Source: Myxococcales bacterium (GTDB lineage Bacteria; Myxococcota_A; Polyangia; Polyangiales; Polyangiaceae). From it: a DNA stretch of 64,000 nt. The number at the start of each line of letters is the position of its first letter. Within the stretch, counting starts at the first letter, position 1. A program made the translations under genes and the position numbers. This document shows positions 34,265-43,489 of this stretch, piece by piece. Below the pieces are notes generated by a model. That model searched no databases, had not been told where the DNA came from, and saw only the letters and a program-made list of their open reading frames with translations. The DNA is taken from NCBI GenBank assembly GCA_016703425.1, contig JADJCA010000001.1, forward strand, positions 992,001 through 1,056,000, in the 5' to 3' direction.

Positions 34265-35062
34265 TCACGGCACGAGCAGATCGAGCTCCGCACGAAGGCC
34301 CGTGGGGCCGCCGGTGTTGACCACGTCGATCTCGACCGTGTTGACGCCGGTGACGAAGGGTCCGGTGAAGGTCAGCGTTTGAAACGCCGAGTAGCTCCCG
34401 GCCACGACGCCCGGTAGCGTTTGGCCGTTCACCTTCACAGAGCCCACTTGATTGTCGGCGGCGCAGCGAATGACGAGCGTCAGAGCCTGCGGCCCCGCAT
34501 CGGCGGCGTCCGCGGTCCCGGCGTCACCGCTCGCATCCGGAGCACCGGCGTCGGCGAGACCCGCCTTCAGCGAGAACGTCGTCGTGTACGTGAACGTTCC
34601 GCCCGATGGCGCCGGGTCCACGGTGTCGATGAACGGAGAGATGAACTTGGACGTCGTGGTGGGCGGCATCCAGTACCCGACGTAGCCGAGCGCATCGGTC
34701 TGCACGTAGGCCGTGAGCGGGTTGCCGAGGCTGTCCTTCACGGTCCAGTGCGGGTCGACCTGCTGGTTCGCCAAAGTCGTACCGCTCGTGCCGAGACCCG
34801 TGGCGAAGGGGGCGATCGTCGTGGGCGGTGCCACGTCGGCCGCGGCGTCGGGAACGGTCACCGTCGCATCCGTCGCGGCGTCCGCAGCGCCGGCTTCGGC
34901 GGGTACCGCGGCCTCTACGGGGAGCGACGCGTCGCTGCCCGACGTCACTAGGCCCGCATCCGACTTGGTCCCCGGCGACGGGGTGGTGTCGTCGTCAGTG
35001 CACGCCGCGAGGACGGCGACGACAGAAATGGAGAGCCAAGTAAGGCGGTGCAACGTTCGCAT
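34265..35062 (-). CDS. lipoprotein with an Ala/Asp-rich linker and beta-sandwich C-terminus
   Basis: This 265-residue protein starts at the ATG giving MRTLHRLTWLSISVVAVLAAC (lipobox LAAC). A TAGGGT box lies 7 nt before it and there is no Shine-Dalgarno sequence. A disordered Asp/Ala/Val linker runs to about residue 75. The rest (VDPHWTVKDSLGNPLTAYVQ, ALTLVIRCAADNQVGSVKVN, TLTFTGPFVTGVNTVEIDVV) is a beta-sandwich with strand pattern like carbohydrate-binding or PEP-CTERM-type domains. A second Ala/Asp-rich insert lies at residues 175-200. The function is unknown. Confidence 0.6.
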   Translation of the reverse strand: MRTLHRLTWLSISVVAVLAACTDDDTTPSPGTKSDAGLVTSGSDASLPVEAAVPAEAGAADAATDATVTVPDAAADVAPPTTIAPFATGLGTSGTTLANQQVDPHWTVKDSLGNPLTAYVQTDALGYVGYWMPPTTTSKFISPFIDTVDPAPSGGTFTYTTTFSLKAGLADAGAPDASGDAGTADAADAGPQALTLVIRCAADNQVGSVKVNGQTLPGVVAGSYSAFQTLTFTGPFVTGVNTVEIDVVNTGGPTGLRAELDLLVP

Positions 35063-35279
35063 ACGCGCGACCCTAGTCGGATGGTCACGCATGGCAAGCG
35101 GGGCGTGGCCCGGAAGCTGATTCCTGAGCAAAATCCACGACAAATGTCCGCCAAGTGCGCAAGGTGCGAGATCGCACGCCCGAGAGCGACCGGCGCGCAC
35201 AGCCCCTTCCTCATTTGCGTCTCCGCACAAACTTGTGCGTGCGTTGGGCGCCGAGTGCTTGTGGAATGCCGGGCGCAAC

Positions 35280-35759
35280 ATGTCCGATCTCGCCTACGCC
35301 GCTCACACCAACAACGCGATCTACTTCCTCGACGCCGACGGCATCTGCCAGGACGTGACCGCTACGAGCGCCGACGCGCCGCCGGCCGAACTCTTGCGCT
35401 GCATCGGCGCGCAGTTCGTGGCCGCCCTCGACGCGCGCGCCCAGGGAGGCCTCGCAGCCCTGCCGCGCGAGGGCGCGACCATGTTGTTCGTCGCCGCCGA
35501 CGCGCACATGCGCTTCGCCCTCCTTCGCACGGCCGTCGTAACGCGGTTCCGCTCGCTCGCCGAGCCCGACAGCGCGGAGGACGTCGTCGTGCCCTTGACG
35601 GTGCCGAAGGCTCTGGCGCCGACGAAGAAGGACGCGGCTCCAGCCCTCGAGCTGACGATCACCTGGCCGAGCGCTGACGATCTCGCGCGCGCCTTTCCGC
35701 TCTCGCGCTACGGGATGGTGCCCGGTCAGGGCCGCGCCGCGGGCGCCCTGCTTCAGTAG
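35280..35759 (+). CDS. hypothetical cytoplasmic protein
   Basis: This 159-residue protein starts MSDLAYAAHTNNAIYFLDAD and contains GICQDVTATSADAPPAELLR, then FVAALDARAQGGLAALPREG and LFVAADAHMRFALLRTAVVT. The alternation of short strands and Ala-rich helices and the absence of a signal peptide suggest a small cytosolic alpha/beta protein. I recognise no family. It is divergent from the lipoprotein starting at 35062, with a 217-bp gap that must hold both promoters. Confidence 0.5.
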   Translation: MSDLAYAAHTNNAIYFLDADGICQDVTATSADAPPAELLRCIGAQFVAALDARAQGGLAALPREGATMLFVAADAHMRFALLRTAVVTRFRSLAEPDSAEDVVVPLTVPKALAPTKKDAAPALELTITWPSADDLARAFPLSRYGMVPGQGRAAGALLQ

Positions 35760-35792
35760 CGGTCGCGACTTCCTGAGCGGCGCGCGCCCGCG

Positions 35793-36692
35793 CTACTTCA
35801 CGAACTCTTGCAGCTTCGCGAAGACGTCGTCGATGTTGTCGACGTAGGTGCCGAGGCCGTTGCACGAGTAGAACGAGTCGTAGAACTTCTTGGTCCCCTG
35901 CCCCGGCGACGAGACCTCCATCCACATGAGAGGCTTGTCGGCGCCGCACGACGTGCCGGTGTAGATCGACACGCCGGAGAGCGTCGCGTCGACGTCGGCC
36001 GCCTCGACGGTCGAGAGCGTGCGCAGCCCGGACTTCATCGCGTAGGGCGTCACGTTGCTGTCGCAGATCTGCCAATCGAGCACGCGCGTAGCCCGATTGA
36101 ACGTGAAGCGCGTCTCGCCGAGCTTGCACTTTGAGCCAGGCGGCGGCGTCGGCACAAAGCCGCCTCCTTCATTGACCGCCACGAGCTTGCTGGCGTTGCT
36201 CGGCCACACGGGTGGGCTCGATTGGACGTGGCACCAGATCGTCGCGCCGCACATCGACTGGGTGTAGTTGCAGTTGGGCGTCACGGACGGGCACGTGATG
36301 GGCCCTGTCACCTGCACGTCGCCGGGCTTGCACGACGGGTACGCGGCACAGGTGTCCGGGCCCGCTGCCGCGCAGTGGACGGTCGTGCCGCAGGCGCTGT
36401 TGGCGTAGCAGGTCGCCCCCGCGGGGCAGGCCGACGCGCTCGCGATGACGCGGTCGCCAGGCGTGCAGGCCGGCGCCATGGTGCAGGTGCCGCCGCCGCG
36501 CGGAACGCAGGAGCAGCTCCACTTGCCGTCGCGGCACTCGTCTCGGTTCACCTGCCCCACGTCGCAGGCGCCGCACGCGTTGGCACCGCAGGACGCCGTG
36601 TCGTTGGTCGCGAAGGGGTCGATGGCGACGCCACCGCACGCGGCGACGGAGAGGGCGACGAAGGCGACCAGAGAGAGAGCGGTCAAGCGCAT
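35793..36692 (-). CDS. Cys-rich lipoprotein
   Basis: This 299-residue protein starts MRLTALSLVAFVALSVAAC, a lipoprotein signal with Cys19 acylated. The first 170 residues carry about 20 Cys in short modules (SCGANACGACDVGQVNRDEC, KWSCSCVPRGGGTC, ACTPGDRVIASASACPAGAT, TIWC), a disulfide-bonded scaffold. The C-terminal 120 residues (TRFTFNRATRVLDWQICDSN, LRTLSTVEAADVDATLSGVS, KFYDSFYSCNGLGTYVDNID) form a separate beta/alpha domain. It is probably at the outer membrane surface. It sits 100 bp upstream of the stop of the RND gene and is transcribed in the same direction. Confidence 0.6.
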   Translation of the reverse strand: MRLTALSLVAFVALSVAACGGVAIDPFATNDTASCGANACGACDVGQVNRDECRDGKWSCSCVPRGGGTCTMAPACTPGDRVIASASACPAGATCYANSACGTTVHCAAAGPDTCAAYPSCKPGDVQVTGPITCPSVTPNCNYTQSMCGATIWCHVQSSPPVWPSNASKLVAVNEGGGFVPTPPPGSKCKLGETRFTFNRATRVLDWQICDSNVTPYAMKSGLRTLSTVEAADVDATLSGVSIYTGTSCGADKPLMWMEVSSPGQGTKKFYDSFYSCNGLGTYVDNIDDVFAKLQEFVK

Positions 36693-36792
36693 GGGCCCCC
36701 TTCAGCACGCCTTGTGCCAGCGTGGCAGCGCCGCTTTTCAGGCGAAACCGCGGCTCCCGTGTGCCAAGTTGGCTCACCTCGGGGGCGGTCGA

Positions 36793-39700
36793 TCAGGGAT
36801 GCTTCTCCGCTTCCGAGCCTGCGGGGCCGGCGGGCGTGGCGGCGGTGGTTGCCTCTAACCCCATGGCCTTGGCGAGGCGCGTCTTCGCGCGATCCGTCAC
36901 GACATAGAAGGCCGGCACGACGAGCAAGCTCAAGATCGTCGACACGAAGAGGCCGCCCAAGACGGCCGCGGCCATGGGGCTGCGCGTCTCGGTGCCTGGG
37001 CCGAGCCCCAAGAGCGGCGGCACGGCCGCCATCATCGTCGCGATGGTGGTCATCAAGATGGGCCGCAGGCGCAAGGGACCGGCGCGCTTCACCGCTTCGA
37101 AGGCGCCCAGGCCCTCGTGCTCTCGCAGCTGGTTGGCGTACTCGACGAGCAGAATCGAGTTCTTCTTCACGATGCCCATCAAGAGCAGAAGGCCGATCAT
37201 GCTGAAGAGGTTGAGCGACTTGCCTGACAGCAAGAGGCCGCCCACGGCGCCGGCCACCGCGAGCGGCATGATCGTGAGCACCGTCACGGGATGCAAAAAC
37301 GAGTTGAACTGGCTCGCCAGCACCATGTACGCGACGCCGACACCAACAAGCAGCGCAAACCATAGGCCGCTCGTCGTCTCTTCGAGCTGCGACGCTTGGC
37401 CGCCGGCGACCACGCGGTAGCCGAGCGGCAGATCCTTGGCGAGCGCGTAGACCTTGGCCATGGCCTCCGCCTGCGAGTGCCCCGCCGCGACGTTGGCTGT
37501 GATGCCGATGGCGCGCTCGCGGTCGAGGCGACTGATGGTCTGCAAGACCGGCGTCTCCTCTTGCGTCACGAGCATCGACAGCGGGACGAGCTGGCCGCCT
37601 TGGGCGCGCACGCGAATCTGCGAGAGATCTTCGGGCCGGGACCGCTGCGTCGCCAGGAGCCGCATGCGAATGTCGACCCGTCGCCCGTCGGTGGAGAACT
37701 TGCCGATGACGTTGCCCCCCACGAGGGCGCTAACGGTCGTGCCGAGATCGGCGACGGAGGCCCCGAGGTCGCTCACGCGGCGCCGATCGGGCGTCACCTG
37801 AAGCTCCGGTGTCCCGACTTGGTAGTCGGTGTTTAGATCGGTCACCGCGCCGCTCGTTTCGAGAGCGCTCTTGATCTTCGTGGCGTGGAGGACGAGGTCG
37901 TCCCACGCAGGCCCGCGGACCGTGAAGTCGACGGGCGACGAGCGGCTCGAGCCGAAGCCTTGTTGCGACGGATCTTGAATCGACGCGCGGAGACCCGGGA
38001 TCGACTGAAGCTCGCGGCGCAGCGTCCCGGCGAGCTGCATGGCCGTCATGGTCCGCTTGCCAGGCGGCACCAGCGTCAGCGCGATCTGCCCCGAAGAGCC
38101 GGAGAGCGTCACGAGCGTGCGCTCGATCTCGGGATGTTTCGCGAGGCGTGCCTCCGCGCGCTCGATGAGCGGCGCGGCCGCGAGAGGCGTCGTGCCAGCC
38201 TCCGTCTGCAACCGCACGTTGAGTCGACTCTGGTCTTGCGACGGCACAAACTCAGTAGGAATCTTCGTGGCGCCGAAGCCCGCGAGCACGAGGAGCAACG
38301 AGGCGCCGAAGAGGACCATCTTGGGGTGCGCGAGCGCGCCGCCGAGGACGCGCGCGTAGGCTCGCTCGAGGGCCGCAAACGCTCGATCGGCGGCGCGGCC
38401 CAAACGGCCCCGGTCTTCGCGCGACGCCCTCAAGATCTGCGCCGAGCGCGCCGGCGCGAGCGTGATGGCCTCCAGGTACGACAACATCACGGCGACGGAG
38501 AGCGTGACGCCGAACTGGAAGAAGAACTTCCCGATGACGCCCTTCATGAAGATGACCGGCAAGAAGATCGCGACGACGGCGAGCGTCGCGGCGAGCGCCG
38601 CGAAGGTGATCTCCTTGGTCCCTTCGGCGGCGGCGATGGCCCGAGGCTTCCCCATCTCGGCGTGACGGAAAATATTCTCCATGACCATGACGGCGTCGTC
38701 GACGACGAGGCCCACCGCCAAAGACAAGCCGAGCAGCGTGAAGGTGTTGAGCGTGAAGCCGAGAAAGTAGATCGCCGCCACGGTGCCGAGCAGCGACATC
38801 GGGATGGCGAGGACCACGTTGGCGGTGCTCGAGAGCGAGCCCAAGAAGAGCCAACACACGAGCGCCGTCAGGAGCACCGCCATGACGAGCTCGAGCTGGA
38901 GCTCGTGGACCGACTCCTCGATGAACACCGTCGAGTCGAAGAGGACCTCGACCTTCATCCCTTCCGGCAAAAGGGTCTGAATCTCGGCGACCCGTGCGCG
39001 GACCGCCGAGGCCACCGCCACGGCGTTGGTGCCTCGCTGCTTCAAGACCCCGAGCGCCTGAAGCGGAATGCCGTCAAGCCGGGCCAGCGAGTTCGCGTCC
39101 TCGAAGCCGTCTTCGACGAGGGCCACGTCTTCGAGCGTGACCGGCGCGCCCTTGGTGCGCCGCACGATGAGCTTCTTGAACGCGTCGAGATCGAGCGCCT
39201 CGCCCAAGAGGCGCACGTCGATCTGCCGAGCGCCCGTGTCGAGTTGGCCGCCGGGGACCTCCACGTGCTCCTTTCGAATGGCGTCGATGATGTCGCTGGG
39301 GACGACGCCCTTCTCCGAGAGACGGCTCGCGTCGAGCCAGATGCGCACGTTGCGGTTGAGCGCGCCGCTCAAGGTGATCTGCCCGACGCCAGCGACCGTT
39401 TGGAGCTTCTCCTGCACCTGGTACCGCGCCACGTCGGCGAGGACCTGGCGCGAGAACGGCCCCGTGACGCCGATCTGCAAGATGGGCTGATCATCGGGGT
39501 TCGACTTCGAGACGGTGACGGCCGGTACGTCTTTGGGCAGCTGGCGCTGCGCTTGTGCGACACGCGCCTGGATGTCTTGGAGCGCGAGGTCGACGTCGCG
39601 CGACATGTCGAAGGTCGCCGTGATGCGGGCGTTGCCGGCGCGCGCCTGCGAGCTGATCTGCTTGACGCCCTCGACTTGGGAAATCGCCTGCTCGATGGGC

Positions 39701-39894
39701 TCGACGATCTCGCGCTCCACGGCCGGCGGCGAGGCGCCTTGCCACGACACCGACACGGAGATGTTCGGGTAGTCGACGTCGGGAAACTGGCTGATGCCGA
39801 TGCGCGTGAGGGCGATGATGCCGAAGAGCATCGTGCACGCCATCAACATCCACGCGAAGACGGGGTTGCGAATCGAGACGTCGGTGATGTTCAC
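36793..39894 (-). CDS. HAE1-type RND efflux pump inner-membrane subunit
   Basis: This 1033-residue transporter is the energised component of a tripartite pump that expels hydrophobic compounds using the proton gradient. The start is a GTG (VNITDVSIRNPVFAWMLMAC) overlapping the adaptor stop as GTGA. Twelve membrane helices and two large periplasmic loops are as expected. The proton-relay Asp pair is in AVGLVVDDAVMVMENI of TM4 and the TM10 Lys in GIVKKNSILLVEY, both required in AcrB-like pumps. The loop motif QFPDVDYPNISVSVSWQGAS and AQRQLPKDVPAVTVSKSNPD are family hallmarks. It is the last gene of the outer-membrane factor/adaptor/pump operon. Confidence 0.93.
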   Translation of the reverse strand: MNITDVSIRNPVFAWMLMACTMLFGIIALTRIGISQFPDVDYPNISVSVSWQGASPPAVEREIVEPIEQAISQVEGVKQISSQARAGNARITATFDMSRDVDLALQDIQARVAQAQRQLPKDVPAVTVSKSNPDDQPILQIGVTGPFSRQVLADVARYQVQEKLQTVAGVGQITLSGALNRNVRIWLDASRLSEKGVVPSDIIDAIRKEHVEVPGGQLDTGARQIDVRLLGEALDLDAFKKLIVRRTKGAPVTLEDVALVEDGFEDANSLARLDGIPLQALGVLKQRGTNAVAVASAVRARVAEIQTLLPEGMKVEVLFDSTVFIEESVHELQLELVMAVLLTALVCWLFLGSLSSTANVVLAIPMSLLGTVAAIYFLGFTLNTFTLLGLSLAVGLVVDDAVMVMENIFRHAEMGKPRAIAAAEGTKEITFAALAATLAVVAIFLPVIFMKGVIGKFFFQFGVTLSVAVMLSYLEAITLAPARSAQILRASREDRGRLGRAADRAFAALERAYARVLGGALAHPKMVLFGASLLLVLAGFGATKIPTEFVPSQDQSRLNVRLQTEAGTTPLAAAPLIERAEARLAKHPEIERTLVTLSGSSGQIALTLVPPGKRTMTAMQLAGTLRRELQSIPGLRASIQDPSQQGFGSSRSSPVDFTVRGPAWDDLVLHATKIKSALETSGAVTDLNTDYQVGTPELQVTPDRRRVSDLGASVADLGTTVSALVGGNVIGKFSTDGRRVDIRMRLLATQRSRPEDLSQIRVRAQGGQLVPLSMLVTQEETPVLQTISRLDRERAIGITANVAAGHSQAEAMAKVYALAKDLPLGYRVVAGGQASQLEETTSGLWFALLVGVGVAYMVLASQFNSFLHPVTVLTIMPLAVAGAVGGLLLSGKSLNLFSMIGLLLLMGIVKKNSILLVEYANQLREHEGLGAFEAVKRAGPLRLRPILMTTIATMMAAVPPLLGLGPGTETRSPMAAAVLGGLFVSTILSLLVVPAFYVVTDRAKTRLAKAMGLEATTAATPAGPAGSEAEKHP

Positions 39895-41153
39895 GGCGGA
39901 GAGCCCGCGCCTTCGGAAGCGCCGCGGCGCGCGCCGCCATCGCCCCGGCGACGACGACCGGCATCGGCCGCCTCCGCGCCGCCCGCGGCAGGCTCGTCGA
40001 CGGGAGCGGCGCCGGCGTCGAGCGAGGTGAGCTTCGTCGCGCGGAGGCGCGCCCCTGGCGTGAGCGCGTCGGCGCCACGCACGACGATCCATTCGTCGCC
40101 GGTCAAGCCCGTCCGAACCTCGACTTGCCCGTCCTTTGAGCTCATGCCGAGCGTGACGTTGCGAAGCTCGGCGCTCTCACCGGACGCCACGTAGACCACG
40201 TAGCCCTTGTCGGTGGCGCGCGTCGCCTGCCGCGGAATGACCACGGCGTCGCGGGTGGCGCCCACGTCGACAGCGACGTCACAAAAGGAGCCAGGCCTCA
40301 GCCAATACTTGTGCCCTTCGTCCACGACCTGGGCGGTCACGCCGATCATGTGCGTCGTGGCGTCGGCGGCGCCGGAGACGAGCGTGATGTTTGCGGAGAA
40401 GGCCCGCTGCGTCTCGCGCATCGTGAAGATGGCCTTCATGCCCGGCTTGAGCCGCGGCGCTTCCATCGGCTCAACCTGGAACCGGAGGAGCATCGGCTCG
40501 GCCTGCAGCAGCGTCGCCAAGACCGTGCCCGGCTGAACGTATTGCCCCGTCTCGACGGTCCGCGTTTGGATGACGCCTTCGATGGGCGCCCGCACCGACG
40601 AGTCTCGCAGGTTGAGCTCGGCGAGCTTGAGGTTCTCCGCCGCGACCGCCGAATCGGCCTTCGCCGTCAGCGACTTGGTTCGGTAGCTCTCGAGCTCTTC
40701 GCCGGGAATGAGCCCCGGGTGCTTGTCGCTGGCGCCTTCGCGCCGCGCCACCATGGCCTCCACGTCCTTGAGCGCCGCGTGGGTCTTCTCGAGGGCCGCC
40801 TTGGAGCTGTTGACGGATCGCATGAAGCGCTCCGAGTCGATGGCGACCAGGACGCTCCCCTTCTTGACCTCCTGGCCCTCGGCGAAGGCCACGCGGTCAA
40901 CGACGCCGGCCACGCGCGCGGTGACCTGCACGCGCTCGAAGGCCTCGATGGTGCCGGGCGCCGTCACGACGTAGTCGATCTTCCGCTTCTCAGCGCGCAG
41001 GAGGTCGACGGCGAAGACGAGGCCTCCGTCGCCACGAACGCCGCGACCGCGGCCCGCCGAAGCTTCCGTGGTCACCTCGGACTTCTTGCACGAGAGGGCG
41101 GCCGTCGGCGCAAGCGCCAAGACGACCGCGCAGGCTACCTGGGCTCGCTTCAT
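39891..41153 (-). CDS. RND periplasmic adaptor (membrane fusion protein)
   Basis: This 420-residue protein links the RND pump to the TolC-like channel. The signal MKRAQVACAVVLALAPTAALSC ends in a lipobox-like Cys22. The biotinyl-lipoyl part reads APGTIEAFERVQVTARVAGV, then the alpha-hairpin LEKTHAALKDVEAMVARREG to LKLAELNLRDSSVRAPIEGV, and the second lipoyl half VIQTRTVETGQYVQPGTVLA. A beta-barrel follows, AIFTMRETQRAFSANITLVS. The last 50 residues form an Arg/Gly/Ala-rich tail (GRRRRGDGGARRGASEGAG), unusual for the family. It overlaps the upstream gene by 4 bp and the RND gene by GTGA. Confidence 0.9.
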   Translation of the reverse strand: MKRAQVACAVVLALAPTAALSCKKSEVTTEASAGRGRGVRGDGGLVFAVDLLRAEKRKIDYVVTAPGTIEAFERVQVTARVAGVVDRVAFAEGQEVKKGSVLVAIDSERFMRSVNSSKAALEKTHAALKDVEAMVARREGASDKHPGLIPGEELESYRTKSLTAKADSAVAAENLKLAELNLRDSSVRAPIEGVIQTRTVETGQYVQPGTVLATLLQAEPMLLRFQVEPMEAPRLKPGMKAIFTMRETQRAFSANITLVSGAADATTHMIGVTAQVVDEGHKYWLRPGSFCDVAVDVGATRDAVVIPRQATRATDKGYVVYVASGESAELRNVTLGMSSKDGQVEVRTGLTGDEWIVVRGADALTPGARLRATKLTSLDAGAAPVDEPAAGGAEAADAGRRRRGDGGARRGASEGAGSPP

Positions 41154-42478
41154 CCTCCTGGCCTTCCTTCATCGCCGTCGTCGCCGCCGCCACCGTCAAC
41201 CGGATCGAACCCCAGCGCAAAACGCAGCTCCAAGTAGGCTTGCTCCATCGACAGCTTCGCCGACGCCCGCGCGACCTCGGCGTCGAAGCGTTTGCCGTTG
41301 GCGTCGGTCAACTCGAGGGCGCGCGCGAGCCCTTGCCGATAGAGAATCTCCGTCTCCTCGGAGTTCTTCTGAGCCGCGACGACGGCCTCCTCGGCGACGC
41401 GGTAGAGTTCGCGCGACGTTCGCAGGGTGACGAGCGCCAAGGCCACGTCGGTCTCCACGGAGCGCCGGAGCAGCGTGTCGTCGAGGGCTTGCGACTGGGC
41501 CTGCGCCACGCGCGTCTTTCGGTCGGCATAACGCTGCCCCGCGTCGAAGATGTTCCAGACGAGGTTCAGCGTCGCCGTCTCCTCGTGAGCTCGTTCGGTG
41601 GGCAGCGGCTCCGGCAAGACGCGGACCTGCCCCTGCGCCGTGACCGCAGGAACGAGGCGGAGCATGGGCTCTTGGGCGGCCTTCTCGAGGGCGAGCGTGC
41701 GCTCACGAGAGGCGAGCACGTCGGCGCGACGCCCGAGGGCCGTCTTGACCTGGTTGGCCGGAGCCGCCTCGAAGCTCTCGGCGGCCTTCGTGGTTCGGTC
41801 GGGCGGCGAAAGGGGCGGCGCCACGGCGCGCCCCACGAGGAAGCCGAGCTGCACGTAGGCGCGGGCCACCGTCGCCTGCGCCGAGGTCACCTCACGCTGC
41901 GAGCTCGTCAGCTCCAGGCGCGCGCGCGTGGCGTCGTTGACGCTCGCGAGCTGCGCCGACGCACGGGCCTCCGCGTTGTCGAGGTTGGCGCGCGCGCGCT
42001 CCAGTCGACGCGACGCGGCCTCGAGGACGCGCTCCGACGTGAGCGCTTGCAAGAACGCACGCGCCGCGTCGAGGGCGAGCAGGCGCTTGTCTTGCTTCGC
42101 ACCGTAACGTTCGGCCTCGAGCTGATGGCCCGCCTGCGAATAGAGCGGAAAGGAGCCGGCGCTCAGGATCGGTTGCGTGAGCGTGGCGGTCCCCGCCGTC
42201 GTGAGGATGCGACCGTTGCGGTCTTCCTCGGAGCGGAGCGTGGCGGCGCCAGCAGCCTGGAGTGTCGGCAAGAAGGCGCCCCGGGCGCGGTCCTTCTGTC
42301 CCTCCGCAACGTCGATGCGTAGAGGCGCGCGGCGCGCCCGCTCGTTGTTCTGGAGCGCCAGGCGGACCGCGTCCTCGAGACGGAGCGGTTCGGCCGCACG
42401 CGCGGCGCCGCAGCAGGTCGCCAAGGTGACCGCCAGAACAAGCGCCGAAACTCGACGGGGCCGGGACGAACGGAGCAT
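41150..42478 (-). CDS. TolC-family outer-membrane efflux protein
   Basis: This 442-residue protein has a Sec signal (VSALVLAVTLATCCGAARA) and the duplicated helical pattern of TolC-type channels. The first half starts PLRLEDAVRLALQNNERARR and has LTQPILSAGSFPLYSQAGHQ; the second half has LNLVWNIFDAGQRYADRKTR and DTLLRRSVETDVALALVTLR. It closes with MEQAYLELRFALGFDPVDGG. It is the first gene of the tripartite pump operon and overlaps the adaptor by 4 bp. It forms the outer-membrane exit duct. The acidic C-terminal GGGGDDGDEG tail is short and probably periplasmic. Confidence 0.88.
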   Translation of the reverse strand: MLRSSRPRRVSALVLAVTLATCCGAARAAEPLRLEDAVRLALQNNERARRAPLRIDVAEGQKDRARGAFLPTLQAAGAATLRSEEDRNGRILTTAGTATLTQPILSAGSFPLYSQAGHQLEAERYGAKQDKRLLALDAARAFLQALTSERVLEAASRRLERARANLDNAEARASAQLASVNDATRARLELTSSQREVTSAQATVARAYVQLGFLVGRAVAPPLSPPDRTTKAAESFEAAPANQVKTALGRRADVLASRERTLALEKAAQEPMLRLVPAVTAQGQVRVLPEPLPTERAHEETATLNLVWNIFDAGQRYADRKTRVAQAQSQALDDTLLRRSVETDVALALVTLRTSRELYRVAEEAVVAAQKNSEETEILYRQGLARALELTDANGKRFDAEVARASAKLSMEQAYLELRFALGFDPVDGGGGDDGDEGRPGG

Positions 42479-42607
42479 GGGCCCCGCATGGTCGAGCTAG
42501 CTCAGCGGCCGCGCAAGCACGAAGCTGGGCGATGTGCGGCTTTTGGCCGCGCTTCCGCGGGTGTTCAGACCTTCCATGAGGGCGCCGTTCGCGCTAAGGG
42601 CGTGCTC

Positions 42608-43441
42608 ATGGTTGCCTCCCGCGCTTGTCTCGCCCTCGGCGTCCTCTTGACCGCATGCCGCCGCGACGCGGGGCCGCCGGTGGCGGCAGCGCCGCCGCCC
42701 GATCTTCCCCTGCGCGCCGAGACGGAGTCGCACACCGCGGCGACCAACGGAGAGCGCTTCGGCGACGTGATGATGGGCGTCTCGCACGAAGAAGACGAGG
42801 CCACGGACTTCCACCTCCAGCTCGAGGCGGCGCACTGCTACTGGCTCGCCTACGCGGGCGATGCGCGCGTCGCGAAGTTCTCCCTCTACATCTGGGATCC
42901 GTCAGGCAAGCGACTCGACAGCGCGCGGGGCAAAAAGCCCCAGGGCCTGTTCACGCATTGCGCCACGCAAAGCGGCATCTACCGGCTGCAGGGCAAGGTG
43001 GCGGAGGGCAAAGGCCACTTCGCCATCGTCGCCTACCGAACGCGGGCCGCCGCGACCGCCAGCGCCGCGGCGCCGGAGGTGGCCAAGGTCGAGTCGCCGA
43101 AGGCCGACCTCGCCGCCATCATCGAAGCCCAAGCGGCAGCCGCGGCGCCGGGCGCCAAGCGCGTCGGCAACTACTTCGCGGGCTCCGCCGACAGCTCCGA
43201 CTGGTTCACGGTCATGGAGCCAGGACACTGCTACTGGATCATCGGCGCCGGTGAACCCAAGAAGGTCAAGCGCCTCTACGTTTACCTCTGGGACCCGAAG
43301 AGCCATCGCATCACGGAGAACCGCAGCGAGTCCGACGTCGCGATGGTCGGCCACTGCGCCAAGGAACCTGGAATGTACAAGTTTCAGGTCAAGGTCGAGA
43401 GCGGCAAGGGCGACTACAAAGCGGGCGTCTTCGTGAAGTGA
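42608..43441 (+). CDS. lipoprotein with two copies of a CYW-WDP-HCA domain
   Basis: This 277-residue protein starts MVASRACLALGVLLTAC (lipobox LTAC). It has two homologous domains of about 100 residues. Each shows the order HCYWxxxxGxxxxVxxxxxYxWDPxxxR, HCAxxxGxYxxQxKVxxGKG: the first in HCYWLAYAGDARVAKFSLYI and HCATQSGIYRLQGKVAEGKG, the second in HCYWIIGAGEPKKVKRLYVY and HCAKEPGMYKFQVKVESGKG. A linker with many Ala separates them. The paired Cys in each copy probably form a disulfide. The function is unknown. It is divergent from the TolC-like gene. Confidence 0.6.
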   Translation: MVASRACLALGVLLTACRRDAGPPVAAAPPPDLPLRAETESHTAATNGERFGDVMMGVSHEEDEATDFHLQLEAAHCYWLAYAGDARVAKFSLYIWDPSGKRLDSARGKKPQGLFTHCATQSGIYRLQGKVAEGKGHFAIVAYRTRAAATASAAAPEVAKVESPKADLAAIIEAQAAAAAPGAKRVGNYFAGSADSSDWFTVMEPGHCYWIIGAGEPKKVKRLYVYLWDPKSHRITENRSESDVAMVGHCAKEPGMYKFQVKVESGKGDYKAGVFVK

Positions 43442-43489
43442 TGCGGGCGTTCGCGGGCGGAGACTCGCGCGTCGAGCAGCGCGCGAGCG

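Noticed and set aside
37885..40194. 769-codon plus-strand open frame across the RND gene
   Set aside because: It is antisense to conserved RND motifs and has shadow composition (Arg/Asp/His/Glu-rich).
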